A DNA stretch of 64,000 nucleotides from CF-46 sp963760735. Its GTDB lineage: Bacteria; Chloroflexota; Limnocylindria; Limnocylindrales; CSP1-4. The stretch spans positions 1,798,001 through 1,862,000 of the forward strand of contig CAVXEB010000004.1 of assembly GCA_963760735.1 (NCBI GenBank), read 5' to 3'. A program made the translations under genes and the position numbers. The notes below the pieces were generated by a model, which searched no databases, was not told the origin of the DNA, and worked only from the letters and a program-made list of their open reading frames with translations. This document shows positions 18,479 through 27,998 of the stretch, one piece after another (position 1 is the stretch's first letter; each line of letters starts with the position of its first letter).

Positions 18479-18791
18479 GCGGCCGAGGATATCACCGGGT
18501 CTCCGAGTGGTTGATCACGCAACGTGGTAGGAACCGCGGCGCCGGTCGCCGCCGCCGACGGAGACCTTCGGAGCCGATGTATGTCGTCACCCAATCGGGC
18601 GGTCGCGCATCCCCAATCGGGTGGCGACATGCATACCGGGTGACGGTGTTTTCCGCGCCGCGATGACCCGATCGGGGGATGGAGCCTCGGCGCACCGGTG
18701 GTAGGGTTCGAGCCGCCTTCCCCTGTCGCCTCGAGGGTCCGGTCACGAGCTCCGACGTCCGCTCATCGCTCACTCGCCCCGGCGCGCGTCC
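18479..18791. promoter_or_regulatory. Intergenic region with three spaced CCRATCGGG-type elements
   Basis: This 313-bp gap holds no gene. CCAATCGGGCGG at 18591-18602 and CCAATCGGGTGG at 18613-18624 start 22 bp apart, about two helical turns. A related CCGATCGGGGG begins at 18668, 55 bp later. The phased spacing suggests a protein-binding array. A TAGGGT box at 18702-18707 could be the -10 of the plus-strand gene. Function is inferred. Confidence 0.35.
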
Positions 18792-19752
18792 GTGGCGCCG
18801 GCCGCGAACGGCGAGACCGGCCAGCGCCAGAACGCCGCGAGCCGGTGGCTCCCGACGTTCGTCCTCGGCCTGATCGGCGTGGCATTCGCGATCGCCTTCT
18901 TCGCCAGCCGGGTCGCGCCGGTCGACACGCTGCACTACTTCCAGACCGGGCAGATGGACCACTTCTACGGCACCGTCTGGGGCAGCGGCCAGGGCGCCGA
19001 GGCGTGGTTCGTGTACCCGCCGCCGTTCGCCTACATCGTCAAGGCCCTGTCGTTCGGCGGCTGGGGCGAGTGGCTCGTCGTCTGGACCGTGATCCTCGCG
19101 GTCAGCTTCTCGGTCGTGCGCTGGATCGGCGTGCTGGCCGTCGTCGTCGGCTTCGGCTTCCGGCTCATGCGTCGACAACTTCAAGCCGATCTCGGAGCCG
19201 GCGAACCACCTGACGATCGGCAACCTCCAGCCACTCATCCTCGCGACCGTCGTGCTGGGTCTGCGCTACCCGGCGATGTGGGCGATCCCGCTCCTGACGA
19301 AGATCGGGCCCGGGATCGGGATCCTGTGGTTCGTCGCGCGGCGCGACTGGCGCAGCCTCGGGATCGCCCTCGGGACGACCGCCGCGATCGCCGGCGTGAG
19401 CTTCGTCATCGACCCCGGCTCGTGGGGCGAGTGGATCCGGTTCATGCTCGCCAACGTCTCGACCCCGAGCCCGGTGCCGGTCGTCCCGATCCCCGGCTGG
19501 GTCCGCTTCCCGATCGCGATCGTCCTCATCGTCTGGGGAGCCCGGACGGACCGCCCGTGGACGGTCCCGATCGCCTGCGGGATCGCCTCGTTCGCCCTGT
19601 ACGAGTGGTCGTTCCTGACGATCTGGCTCGGCGTGTTCGCGTTCGTCGGCCCGTGGGCCCCGCGCGACGCCGACGGCCGGCCGAGCCTGGCCGGTCCTCG
19701 CCTGAAGAAGGCGGAGCGGACGGCAGTGGTGCCTGACCCGGCGCCGGCCTGA
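18792..19752 (+). CDS. GT87-type membrane glycosyltransferase, one frameshift
   Basis: The reconstructed protein of about 319 aa starts with a helix (FVLGLIGVAFAIAFFAS). It has FQTGQMDHFYG and WFVYPPPFAYIVKAL, then in the second frame NFKPISEPANHLTIGNLQPL, LTKIGPGIGILWFVARR and a final helix pair. These are typical GT87/DUF2029 features, and it resembles the gene at 34423-35441. The frame changes near 19170, consistent with one extra base. The start is a GTG at 18792 without an obvious ribosome-binding site, so the first residues are uncertain. It converges on the protease gene, with 3 bp between stops. Confidence 0.65.
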
Positions 19753-19755
19753 GGT

Positions 19756-22700
19756 CTATCGAGCCCGGGCGTTCGCGCGTGTCGACAACGGACCGGTCCC
19801 GGCGGCATTGACGGCCGCGACTCGGTACCAGTAGCGCGTGCCTGCGACGGTCGCCTGATCGTTGTAGCTCGTGACGACGCCAACGGCGACGAGGAACGTC
19901 TCGCTCCCGCTCGATGTGCCTCGGTAGACACGGTATCCCGTGATTGCGGAGCCACCCGTCGACGTCGGAGCCTGCCAGGCGAGGTTGACCCCCTTGATCG
20001 CGGCCATGCTGGCGGTGAGGTTCCGCGGGGCAGTTGGGACTGTTTTGGGCGTCGCGGTGGCCGGGCCGAGGCCGGTCCGGTCCCGACGGCGTTGGTGGCC
20101 GTGACGGTGAACGTGTAGGCGGTGCCGTTGGTCAGCCCGCCGATCGTGCAGCCGAGGGTCGAGCCGTTGCTCGTGCAGGTCCCGCTGCCCGGGCTGGCCG
20201 ACGCGGTGTAGCCGGTGATCGGGCTGCCGCCGGTGCTGGCCGGCGCGGTCCAGGTCAGGCCGACCTGGCCGTTGCCCGCGGTCGCGACGAGCCCGGTCGG
20301 CGCACCCGGCACGGTCGGCGGGGGCGGCGGCGCGACCGGCGTCGCGGTGGCGGGCGCCGAGGCCGGTCCGGTCCCGACCGCGTTGGTGGCCGTGACGGTG
20401 AACGTGTAGGCGGTGCCGTTGGTCAGCCCGCCGATCGTGCAGCCGAGGGTCGAGCCGTTGCTCGTGCAGGTCCCGCTGCCCGGGCTGGCCGACGCGGTGT
20501 AGCCGGTGATCGGGCTGCCGCCGGTGCTGGCCGGCGCGGTCCAGGTCAGGCCGACCTGGCCGTTGCCCGCGGTCGCGACGAGCCCGGTCGGCGCACCCGG
20601 CACGGTCGGCGGGGGCGGCGGCGCGACCGGCGTCGCGGTCGCGGGCGCCGAGGCCGGTCCGATCCCGACGGCGTTGGTGGCCGTGACGGTGAACGTGTAG
20701 GCGGTGCCGTTGGTCAGCCCGCCGATCGTGCAGCCGAGGGTCGAGCCGTTGCTCGTGCAGGTCCCGCTGCCCGGGCTGGCCGACGCGGTGTAGCCGGTGA
20801 TCGGGCTGCCGCCGGTGCTGGCCGGCGCGGTCCAGGTCAGGCCGACCTGGCCGTTGCCCGCGGTCGCGACGAGCCCGGTCGGCGCACCCGGCGCGGTCGG
20901 CGGGGGCGGCGGCGCGACCGGCGTCGCGGTCGCGGGCGCCGAGGCCGGTCCGGTCCCGACCGCGTTGGTGGCCGTGACGGTGAACGTGTAGGCGGTGCCG
21001 TTGGTCAGGCCGCCGATCGTGCAGCCGAGGGTCGAGCCGTTGCTCGTGCAGGTCCCGCTGCCCGGGCTGGCCGACGCGGTGTAGCCGGTGATCGGGCTGC
21101 CGCCGGTGCTGGCCGGCGCGGTCCAGGTCAGGCCGACCTGGCCGTTGCCCGCGGTCGCGACGAGCCCGGTCGGCGCACCCGGCGCGGTCGGCGGGGGCGG
21201 CGTGGAGGCATCCAGGAACAGCCCGGCCAGGACCGCGGTGTTGCCGCCGGTCCTGTCGGCGGTGATCGTGACGGTGCCGCCGGCGGCGACGGTGATCGGG
21301 GCGTGGATCCAGGCGCCCTGGACGAACGAGCTCGACAGCTGGGCGGTCTGGGGCCCGTGGCCGTCGTTGATCGTGACGGTCTGGTAGCGGTTGCCGCCAT
21401 AGGCGTCCCAGTCGAGGGCGTAGAGATGGAGCGTCCCGGCTGTAGGCGTTGGCGAACGTCAGATGGAGCCGGAGCGAGCTCGAGTCGTACCAGGTCATCG
21501 ACCGCCGCTCGGTCATCGCCGGGTTCTGGAGCGCGCGGACCTCGGTCGACGTCGCCGCCCAGACGTAGCGGCCGCCCTGGTCGAGGCTGTAGGTCACGCC
21601 GGCCGGCAGGTTCGCGAGGTCGGTGTTGTTGCCGTTCCAGTTGGCGAGGATGTAGCCGTCGTGGCCATAGGTGCCGACCCAGTTGCCCTGAGCTCCGGGG
21701 TTGTCCACGGCGGGTGGCGGCAGCGGCGGAGGAGGGGGCGCAGCCGGGACCGCCGAGGAGCAGCCCCGCCAGAACGGCATTGCTCGCGGTCTTGTCGACG
21801 GTGATCACGACCGAGCCGCCGGGGCGACGACGAGCGGGGCGTGGATCCACGCGCCCTGGACGTAGGAGCCGGCAGCCAGCACCGCGGTCCGACGACCTCG
21901 TCCGTCGTCGACGCTGACGTTCTGGCCACGCGGGCCATACGCGTCCCAGTCGAGCGCGTAGAGGTGGAGCGTCCCCGCGTATCCGTTGGCGAACGTCAGC
22001 CGAATCCGGACCTGGTTGGCGTCGTACCAGGTCAGCGACTTGCGGACGGCCCCGCCGGGATCACGGAGGGCCCGAACGTCGGTCGTCGTCGCCGCCCACG
22101 TGTACCGGGCGCCCTGCTCGAGGGTGTACGTCACGCCGGCCGGCAGGCTCACGAGGTCGGTGTTGTTGCCGTTCCAGTTCGCGAACACGTAGCCGTCGGC
22201 GCCGAAGGACCCGATCCAGTTGCCCTGGACGCCGGGCAGATCGACGGTCGGATCGGGCAGCGGCGGAGGCGGCGGAGGCGGCAACGGTCCCGGCCGCCCA
22301 GGAACAGCCCGGCCAGGACCGCGGTGTTGCCGCCGGTCCTGTCGGCGGTGATCGTGACGGTGCCGCCGGCGGCGACGGTGATCGGGGCGTGGATCCAGGC
22401 GCCCTGGACGAACGAGCTCGACAGCTGGGCGGTCTGGGGCCCGTGGCCGTCGTTGATCGTGACGGTCTGGTAGCGGTTGCCGCCGTAGGCGTCCCAGTCG
22501 AGGGCGTACAGATGGAGCGTCCCGCTGTAGGCGTTGGCGAACGTCAGGTGGAGCCGGAGCGAGCTCGCGTCGTACCAGGTCATCGACCGCCGCTCGGTCA
22601 TCGCCGGGTTCTGGAGCGCGCGGACCTCGGTCGACGTCGCCGCCCAGACGTAGCGGCCGCCCTGGTCGAGGCTGTAGGTCACGCCGGCCGGCAGGTTCGC

Positions 22701-24413
22701 GAGGTCGGTGTTGTTGCCGTTCCAGTTGGCGAGGATGTAGCCGTCGTGGCCATAGGTGCCGACCCAGTTGCCCTGAGCGTTCGCGGCGGTCCGGACACTG
22801 ACCGAGTGGCTCCGCGTCTGCCCGGCGGTGTCGGTCGCGGTCGCGGTGAACGTGTACGCGCCGCCGTCGACCGTCCCGGCATCCCAGGGCATCGTCCAGC
22901 CGTCGGCGCCGTTCGCATCCGTCGTCCTCAGGACGCCGTTGACGAAGAAGTCCACCTTCGAGACACCGACGTCGTCAGTGGCCGTCGCCGTGACGACGAG
23001 CGGTCCGGAAACCGTGGCGCCGTCGACCGGCGAGGTGATCTGGACCACCGGCCGGCGGTCGCCCGGGGTTCCCGCCCTGCACCGCGTTGAGGGCGTTGAC
23101 GAGCGGCTCCGCGATCCCGTCGGGATCGTTGCCCCACTGTCCCTTCCCGACGCAGTCGCCGCTGCCATCGGCATCGGCCAGCTCTCCGTTCGGGCACTCG
23201 CCGGACGACTTCAGGCGATCCTCGACATCTGCGGGAGTCAGGTTCGGGAACGCGGACAGCAGCAGGGCGGCGACGCCGGCGACATGCGGCGACGCCATGC
23301 TCGTGCCCATCTCGGTCATGTAGCCGCCGCCGGTCCAGGCCGAGTAGATCTGGGTCCCCGGCGCAGCCACATCGATCGTCGCCCCGAAGTTGCTGAACTC
23401 GGCGAGCGTGTCGTCGCAGAAGATGAAGAACAGCCAGCAGCCACCCTGCCCGCCCGGCTCGCCGTCGGTGTCGGTGACGGCCGAGACCGCGATGACCTCG
23501 GGGAACGCGCCGGGATGAACGTCGACGCGTCCACGGTGGAGTTGCCCGCGGCCGCGACATAGGTGACACCCGCCGCGACGGATTTGCAGATGGCCTCGCG
23601 GATGCCGCCGTCGGTGCAGGTCCCGATGGACCCGACGTCGCCGAGGCTCATGTTCGCGACCCGGATGTCGTTGCTGGGGTCGTTGTCGGTGGCGTACGCG
23701 GTGAGGATGTCGACCGCGCAGATGAGGTTCGACCACTCACCCGACCCGCTGTCGTTCAGGACCTTGAAGGGGACGAGGCGGGCATGAGGGGCGACTCCGA
23801 CGATGCCCTGGCCGTCGTCCGCCGCCGCAACGATGCCGGCGACATGGGTCCCGTGGCCGTGACCGTCCTGGGGCGGCCCGTCGGTCATGCAGTTCTTTCC
23901 GAGCCCCACATCGAGGTTCGGCACGAGGTCGGGATGGGTCAGGTCGATCCCCGTGTCGAGGATCGCGACGCGGACGCCGGCTCCGGCGAACCCGGCGTCG
24001 TACGCGCTCGGCGCGTTGGGGTGGTTGGCGCGGATCCGCGAGATCCCGGTCGGAATCGTGTCGGCCGTCGCGTGGATCGTGCCATCGGCGACGACGGACC
24101 GGACGTTGGGGTTCCGAGCGAGGGCGGCCGCGGCCTTCGCCGACCCTTTGAAGACGAAGCCATGGAGCGCGTGGCGGAAGACGAACCCGGCCTTGCCGCC
24201 GGAGCCCTTCGCGAGTGGACCTGCCATTCGGTCGGCGTCGGCTCGAGGCTGCATCGTCACGATCCAGCTGGTCGCGGACGCATGGCCGGGATCGACCGGT
24301 GGGGAGGGAGGGGTCGAAGGCGGGGCGGCCGCAGCCGTATTCGGGACCGTCAGCAGCAGCACGGACCCCAACAGGATCGCGCCTCGGAAGCGCCGCCGAC
24401 GCGCTCCGGTCAT
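19756..24413 (-). CDS. Secreted subtilisin-like serine protease with Ig-like, novel repeat and FN3 domains, seven frameshifts
   Basis: The ATG at 24413 gives a signal peptide (GAILLGSVLLLTV, then TAAAA). An inhibitor-I9-like propeptide follows, then an S8 domain with its triad in AILDTGIDLTHPD (Asp), GHGHGTHVAGI (His) and GTSMASPHVAG (Ser). Downstream lie an Ig-like domain (QITSPVDGATVSG), three copies of a domain of about 160 aa (GNWVGTYGHDGYILANWNG and related), each linked by Pro-rich stretches, four almost identical FN3 domains and a divergent fifth. The frame breaks near 23530, 23070, 22300, 21820, 21765, 21438 and 20060. It is probably an exported, surface-attached protease of about 1,550 aa. 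The breaks look like sequence errors, but a true pseudogene is possible. Confidence 0.75.
20051..21200 (-). repeat. Tandem 291-bp repeats encoding FN3 domains
   Basis: Four units start at plus-strand positions 20051, 20341, 20632 and 20923. They are almost identical in DNA, and each encodes a 97-aa FN3 domain with a Pro-rich linker (VAPPPPPTVPGAPTG). The first unit by coordinate is 290 rather than 291 bp; the missing base near 20060 coincides with a frameshift. Such identity points to recent tandem duplication or gene conversion, and it makes the region hard to assemble. Confidence 0.9.
21212..21693 (-). repeat. Copy C of the 160-aa repeat domain
   Basis: This 482-bp segment is almost identical to 22298-22778 (481 bp) on the same strand. 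It has one extra G near 21438 (CCCGGCTG here, CCCGCTG there), exactly where the frame breaks. A more divergent copy (B) lies between them at about 21770-22250. Confidence 0.88.
22298..22778 (-). repeat. Copy A of the 160-aa repeat domain
   Basis: This is the partner of 21212-21693. It encodes an uninterrupted domain beginning GNWVGTYGHDGY and ending AVLAGLFLGG, with LHLYALDWDAYG in the middle. A beta-sandwich with adhesion or carbohydrate-binding function is plausible, but I do not recognise a named family. Confidence 0.85.
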
Positions 24414-24547
24414 GGCTTCCCCACCCTTGGTACGTCGATCCGCGATCGAGGTGGGCGGAGTGTCTGCCGCGCTCGATCGCGGCGTCAATCAGGGAACTCT
24501 CCCTATTGCCGGTTCGCGGTGCCGAGGGGCACCGGGAGTCGTTCGGA

Positions 24548-26902
24548 CTACCCCTGCGACAGCTTGAACAGCTCGTTGGGCGACAGCTTCGGCGAATGAT
24601 CGCCGAACAGCCGGCGGAGCAGCCAGTACTCGGGGAGCGGCCGGTCGTCGGTGATCAGCGGCCCGTCGCCGACGATCCGGTCGACGTCGTCGCCCTCGAT
24701 CCAGACCAGCGACGGGATCTTCTCCGCCCATTCGTCCGCCGTCTTCGCCGGCGAGTCGTACGCGGACGAGATGTCCTCGAGGATCCCGGGCCGGGCGAGG
24801 ACGTTCCGGATGTTCTCGTCGGTGAACTTGAGGGGCTCGTCGCTGCCGATCAGGAAGAAGCCGTAGCCGCCAGGCCCGAACGCGATGATCACGTGGGGGA
24901 AGACCTTCTTGAACGTCCGGACGTGGTCGAGGAACTCGTCGACGGTGCCGCCGTACGGGGTCCACTGCATCATCACGCCGCCCGGGTTCAGCCGGGCGGC
25001 GCCGGCCTGGTAGTACTCGAGCGACGAGATCACGGCGGCGCCGGAGCTCTCGATCGGTGGCGGTGGGTCGGTGACGATGATGTCGTAGCGCTTCGGCGTC
25101 AGCTCGAGGTGGTTCCGGCCGTCGGTGACGATCACGTTCGCGTTCGGCTTGGCGAGGATCGCGTCCGCGTCCGGGTAGAACCAGTGGAACATCTTCGGGA
25201 CCGACGGGACGAGCTCGACGCCATCGGTCTGGAGCCCGGCGATCACCGCGCCCCGGAACGCCGAGCCCATGCCGAACGCGACGGTGGCCGCCGACTGCGA
25301 ATCCGGGCGGAGCATCAACGGCAGGATCGGCATCAGCTTCGCGTCGACCGTCAGCAGGGTCATCGCCGTGCCGGTCACGAAGAGCTGCGGCCCGCGCAGC
25401 TCCGCGGCCTGGACCGAGGCGATCTCGTCCTCCTCGGACTGGTACAGCTTCCCGTTCATCGCGTTGATCCGGGCGACGGACGGGTCGACGAACCGCGAGG
25501 TCGCGGGTGACAGGAGGGAGGCGACGATCCCGAGCGTGAGGACGGCGGACGCGGTGGCGGTGGCGACCCGGGCGAGCCGCGACGCGTCCGTCGCGGCCAC
25601 GAGGAGGACGCCTACCAGGGCGAGGTTCAGGAGGGCGACGACGGCAACCGCGGCAGGCGAGCCGATCGCGGGAATCAGGAGGAACGGGACCGCGAACGTC
25701 CCGACGATCGCCCCCGTCGTGTTCACGGCGAGGAGCCGGCCGGAGTACGTTGCGACCTTCTTCGGATCGTCGGCGAGCAGGCTGGACGACGCCGGAAAGC
25801 TGAGCCCCATCACGAACGTCGCCGGGAGGATCACGAGGACCGCCGGGCGGAGGATCGCCCAGAGGGTCTCGAGGGCCTTCGACGGCTCCAGCGCGTACGG
25901 CTGGGCGATGACGAGGATCAGCCCGCCCACGGTGATCAGCGCCACGACGAGCTGGGTCACCGCGAGGAAGAGGATCGGCTTCGTGATCCTCGGCCGGACG
26001 ATCGCGTACGTCGTCGCGCCGAGGACCAGGCCGATCAGGAAGATCGTGAGGATCGAGCTGAAGACGTAGGTCGAGTTGCCGGTGCCCGACGAGAGGAGCC
26101 GGTTCCACAGGGTCTGGTAGGCCAGCGACGTCAGGCCCGACACGAAGGCGACCGTCAGCGCCAGACCAGGGTGGGCTCGGGCGGTGGGCCGCGCGCGCTC
26201 GGGCGGATCCACGATCGCGGGCATGTCGAACGCCGCGGGCGTCGGCGTGGCGACGGCCGGCGCGGGCCCGACCTCCGCCTCGGCCGCCGACCGCGCCCGA
26301 TCGATCAGCAGCGCCACGACGCCGGCGATCCCCGAGCAGGCGGCACCGACGAGCAGGGTCGTCGTGAGCCCCAGCAGCTCGATCAGGAAGAAGCCCGCGG
26401 CAATCGTCCCGAGGATCGCGCCGAACGTGTTCGCCGCGTAGAGCCGCGAGAACGCCCGCGACAGGTGCTGGTCGCCGGACAGATACCGCGTCAGCGTCGG
26501 GAGGGTGGCGCCCATGAGGACCGTCGCGGGGGCGAGGGCCAGGATCGCCAGCCCGAACCGGACCAGGGCGAGGAGCCCGGGCTGGGTCTCGAGGCTGCCG
26601 AACGCCGCCCGGTAGACCTCGTGGAGGAGGCGGAAGGTGATCGGCGTGAGGATGACCACGACGACGAGCACGAGCTCGAGCAGGCCGTACAGCCGGAGCG
26701 GCGAGCGGACGCGGTCGGCCAGCCGGCCGCCGAGGAACGACCCGACGGCCATGCCGCCGAAGAAGCCGGTCAGGATCGTCGCGACGGCCTGGGTCGTGTT
26801 GCCGAAGACGAGAACGAGCTGGCGCGACCAGACGACCTCGTAGACCAGGCCCGCCGCACCGGACAGGACGAAGATCGCCAGAATCAGACCGGATCGGCGC
26901 AC
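24548..26902 (-). CDS. Fused MFS-type membrane protein and spermidine-synthase-like domain
   Basis: The 784-aa protein has about 14 membrane helices in two blocks, with the first reading GLILAIFVLSGAAGLVYEVVW and the second starting FVSGLTSLAYQTLWNRLL. A C-terminal Rossmann domain with FGMGSAFRGAVIAG, VIVTDGRNHLE and YDIIVTDPPPP resembles the SAM/decarboxy-SAM site of spermidine synthases. Such fusions are widespread but functionally uncharacterised; polyamine transport or aminopropyl transfer is possible. The GTG at 26902 is chosen for the GGAGGGG ending 4 nt upstream; an earlier ATG at 26956 is also in frame. The gene lies 135 bp upstream of the protease on the same strand. Confidence 0.82.
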   Translation of the reverse strand: MRRSGLILAIFVLSGAAGLVYEVVWSRQLVLVFGNTTQAVATILTGFFGGMAVGSFLGGRLADRVRSPLRLYGLLELVLVVVVILTPITFRLLHEVYRAAFGSLETQPGLLALVRFGLAILALAPATVLMGATLPTLTRYLSGDQHLSRAFSRLYAANTFGAILGTIAAGFFLIELLGLTTTLLVGAACSGIAGVVALLIDRARSAAEAEVGPAPAVATPTPAAFDMPAIVDPPERARPTARAHPGLALTVAFVSGLTSLAYQTLWNRLLSSGTGNSTYVFSSILTIFLIGLVLGATTYAIVRPRITKPILFLAVTQLVVALITVGGLILVIAQPYALEPSKALETLWAILRPAVLVILPATFVMGLSFPASSSLLADDPKKVATYSGRLLAVNTTGAIVGTFAVPFLLIPAIGSPAAVAVVALLNLALVGVLLVAATDASRLARVATATASAVLTLGIVASLLSPATSRFVDPSVARINAMNGKLYQSEEDEIASVQAAELRGPQLFVTGTAMTLLTVDAKLMPILPLMLRPDSQSAATVAFGMGSAFRGAVIAGLQTDGVELVPSVPKMFHWFYPDADAILAKPNANVIVTDGRNHLELTPKRYDIIVTDPPPPIESSGAAVISSLEYYQAGAARLNPGGVMMQWTPYGGTVDEFLDHVRTFKKVFPHVIIAFGPGGYGFFLIGSDEPLKFTDENIRNVLARPGILEDISSAYDSPAKTADEWAEKIPSLVWIEGDDVDRIVGDGPLITDDRPLPEYWLLRRLFGDHSPKLSPNELFKLSQG

Positions 26903-26996
26903 GAAGCCCCTCCGCGGCGGTTCGGAAATGGTGTGGAGTGGCGGGCAGTGTGGCATGCCGGATCGCGCGCCGCCATGGCGCAAGCTCCGTAGATCG

Positions 26997-27998
26997 TCAA
27001 GGCAATCCGGCAATCGGGGGGTCGGCGGCCGCCTGGGTCGTGGTCGCGGCGGGTCGCGCCCGACGGATCGCGGCGACGACGGCCGGGCCCGCGGCGACGA
27101 CGACCAGCGCAACGACCGGGGCACCTTCGACCGGCGACGCGAGGACCGCAGCGGCGATCGCCAGGGTCACCATCGTGCCGAGGCTCGCTCGAGCATCACC
27201 GGGTCGCTCCACCACGCCCGGGATCGCCATCGACGAGTAGTACCACTGCGTCCACGGCCAGAACACGGGCATCGCCAGCCACGCTGCCCGATCCCGGTCG
27301 CGCCGGACCAGGATGACGAACGCCGCCACGGCGACGACCAGCCCCACGACGAGCAGCGGCATCGGCAGACCCCAGACGCTCGAGCCGCCGCCAGCCGTCG
27401 CGTCCAGCCGCGCCTGGATCAGCTGGCGCTCGGACAGGTACGTCGCCCACGGCACGAACGGCGCGGTCACGACGATCGCGACGGCGGCAAGGGCCAGCGT
27501 CCGGATCTCGAGACGGACCAGCGGGACGATCGCGGCGTACACCTTCACGACGATCGCGAGGGCGCCGAGGACGGCGCCGCCCGCGACGAGGAGCGGGAGC
27601 ACGAGCGCGTGCGGGTTCGCGTTCCACACGCCGTCGACGAGCGGTGGAAAGGCCAGCCACCAGAGCGGCAGCCGGAGCATCCGGATCGCCCAGACGCTGC
27701 CGACGATGCAGAGCACGAGCAGCAGGCCGACGCCGATCGTCTCGGGCAGGAGCGCGAACGGGATCATCGGGATGAGCGACGGCGGCGGAGCCCCGAACCA
27801 CACGCCGCCCTGCACGACCGACCACGGGTCGCCGCCGGCCAGCCAGGTCACCGTCGCGGAGCGGTAGAGGCGGCCGTCGAAGCCCGGGCCGCCGGGCGCG
27901 ATCAGGATGAGCCGCATCACCGTGATCGCGATGAACCACGTCGCGAGGAGGATCGGCACGAGACGCCGGACCCGCGCCTCCAGCCCGGCGTCGCTCAC
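26997..27998 (-). CDS. GT87-type membrane glycosyltransferase
   Basis: The 333-aa protein has about eight helices. The first loop reads GGPGFDGRLYRSATVTWLAGGDPW, containing the aspartate usual in GT87. PPPSLIPMIPFALLP, NANPHALVLPLLV and FWPWTQWYYSSM follow. The GTG at 27998 overlaps the stop of the upstream gene (GTGA), so this is the third gene of an operon transcribed 30337 to 26997. Topology suggests an extracytoplasmic active site using polyprenyl-phosphate sugars; the specific acceptor is unknown. The last ~25 residues are Ala/Pro-rich and probably disordered. Confidence 0.75.
   Translation of the reverse strand: MSDAGLEARVRRLVPILLATWFIAITVMRLILIAPGGPGFDGRLYRSATVTWLAGGDPWSVVQGGVWFGAPPPSLIPMIPFALLPETIGVGLLLVLCIVGSVWAIRMLRLPLWWLAFPPLVDGVWNANPHALVLPLLVAGGAVLGALAIVVKVYAAIVPLVRLEIRTLALAAVAIVVTAPFVPWATYLSERQLIQARLDATAGGGSSVWGLPMPLLVVGLVVAVAAFVILVRRDRDRAAWLAMPVFWPWTQWYYSSMAIPGVVERPGDARASLGTMVTLAIAAAVLASPVEGAPVVALVVVAAGPAVVAAIRRARPAATTTQAAADPPIAGLP

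Noticed and set aside
18660..18740. Possible tRNA (GGTTCGAGCC T-loop-like sequence)
   Set aside because: The T stem does not pair, and no acceptor or anticodon stem could be found.
20034..21917. Long plus-strand open frame (627 aa) opposite the protease
   Set aside because: It is the antisense of the FN3 and repeat-domain DNA. It is Arg/Gly-rich and repeats every 97 residues only because the protease DNA does.
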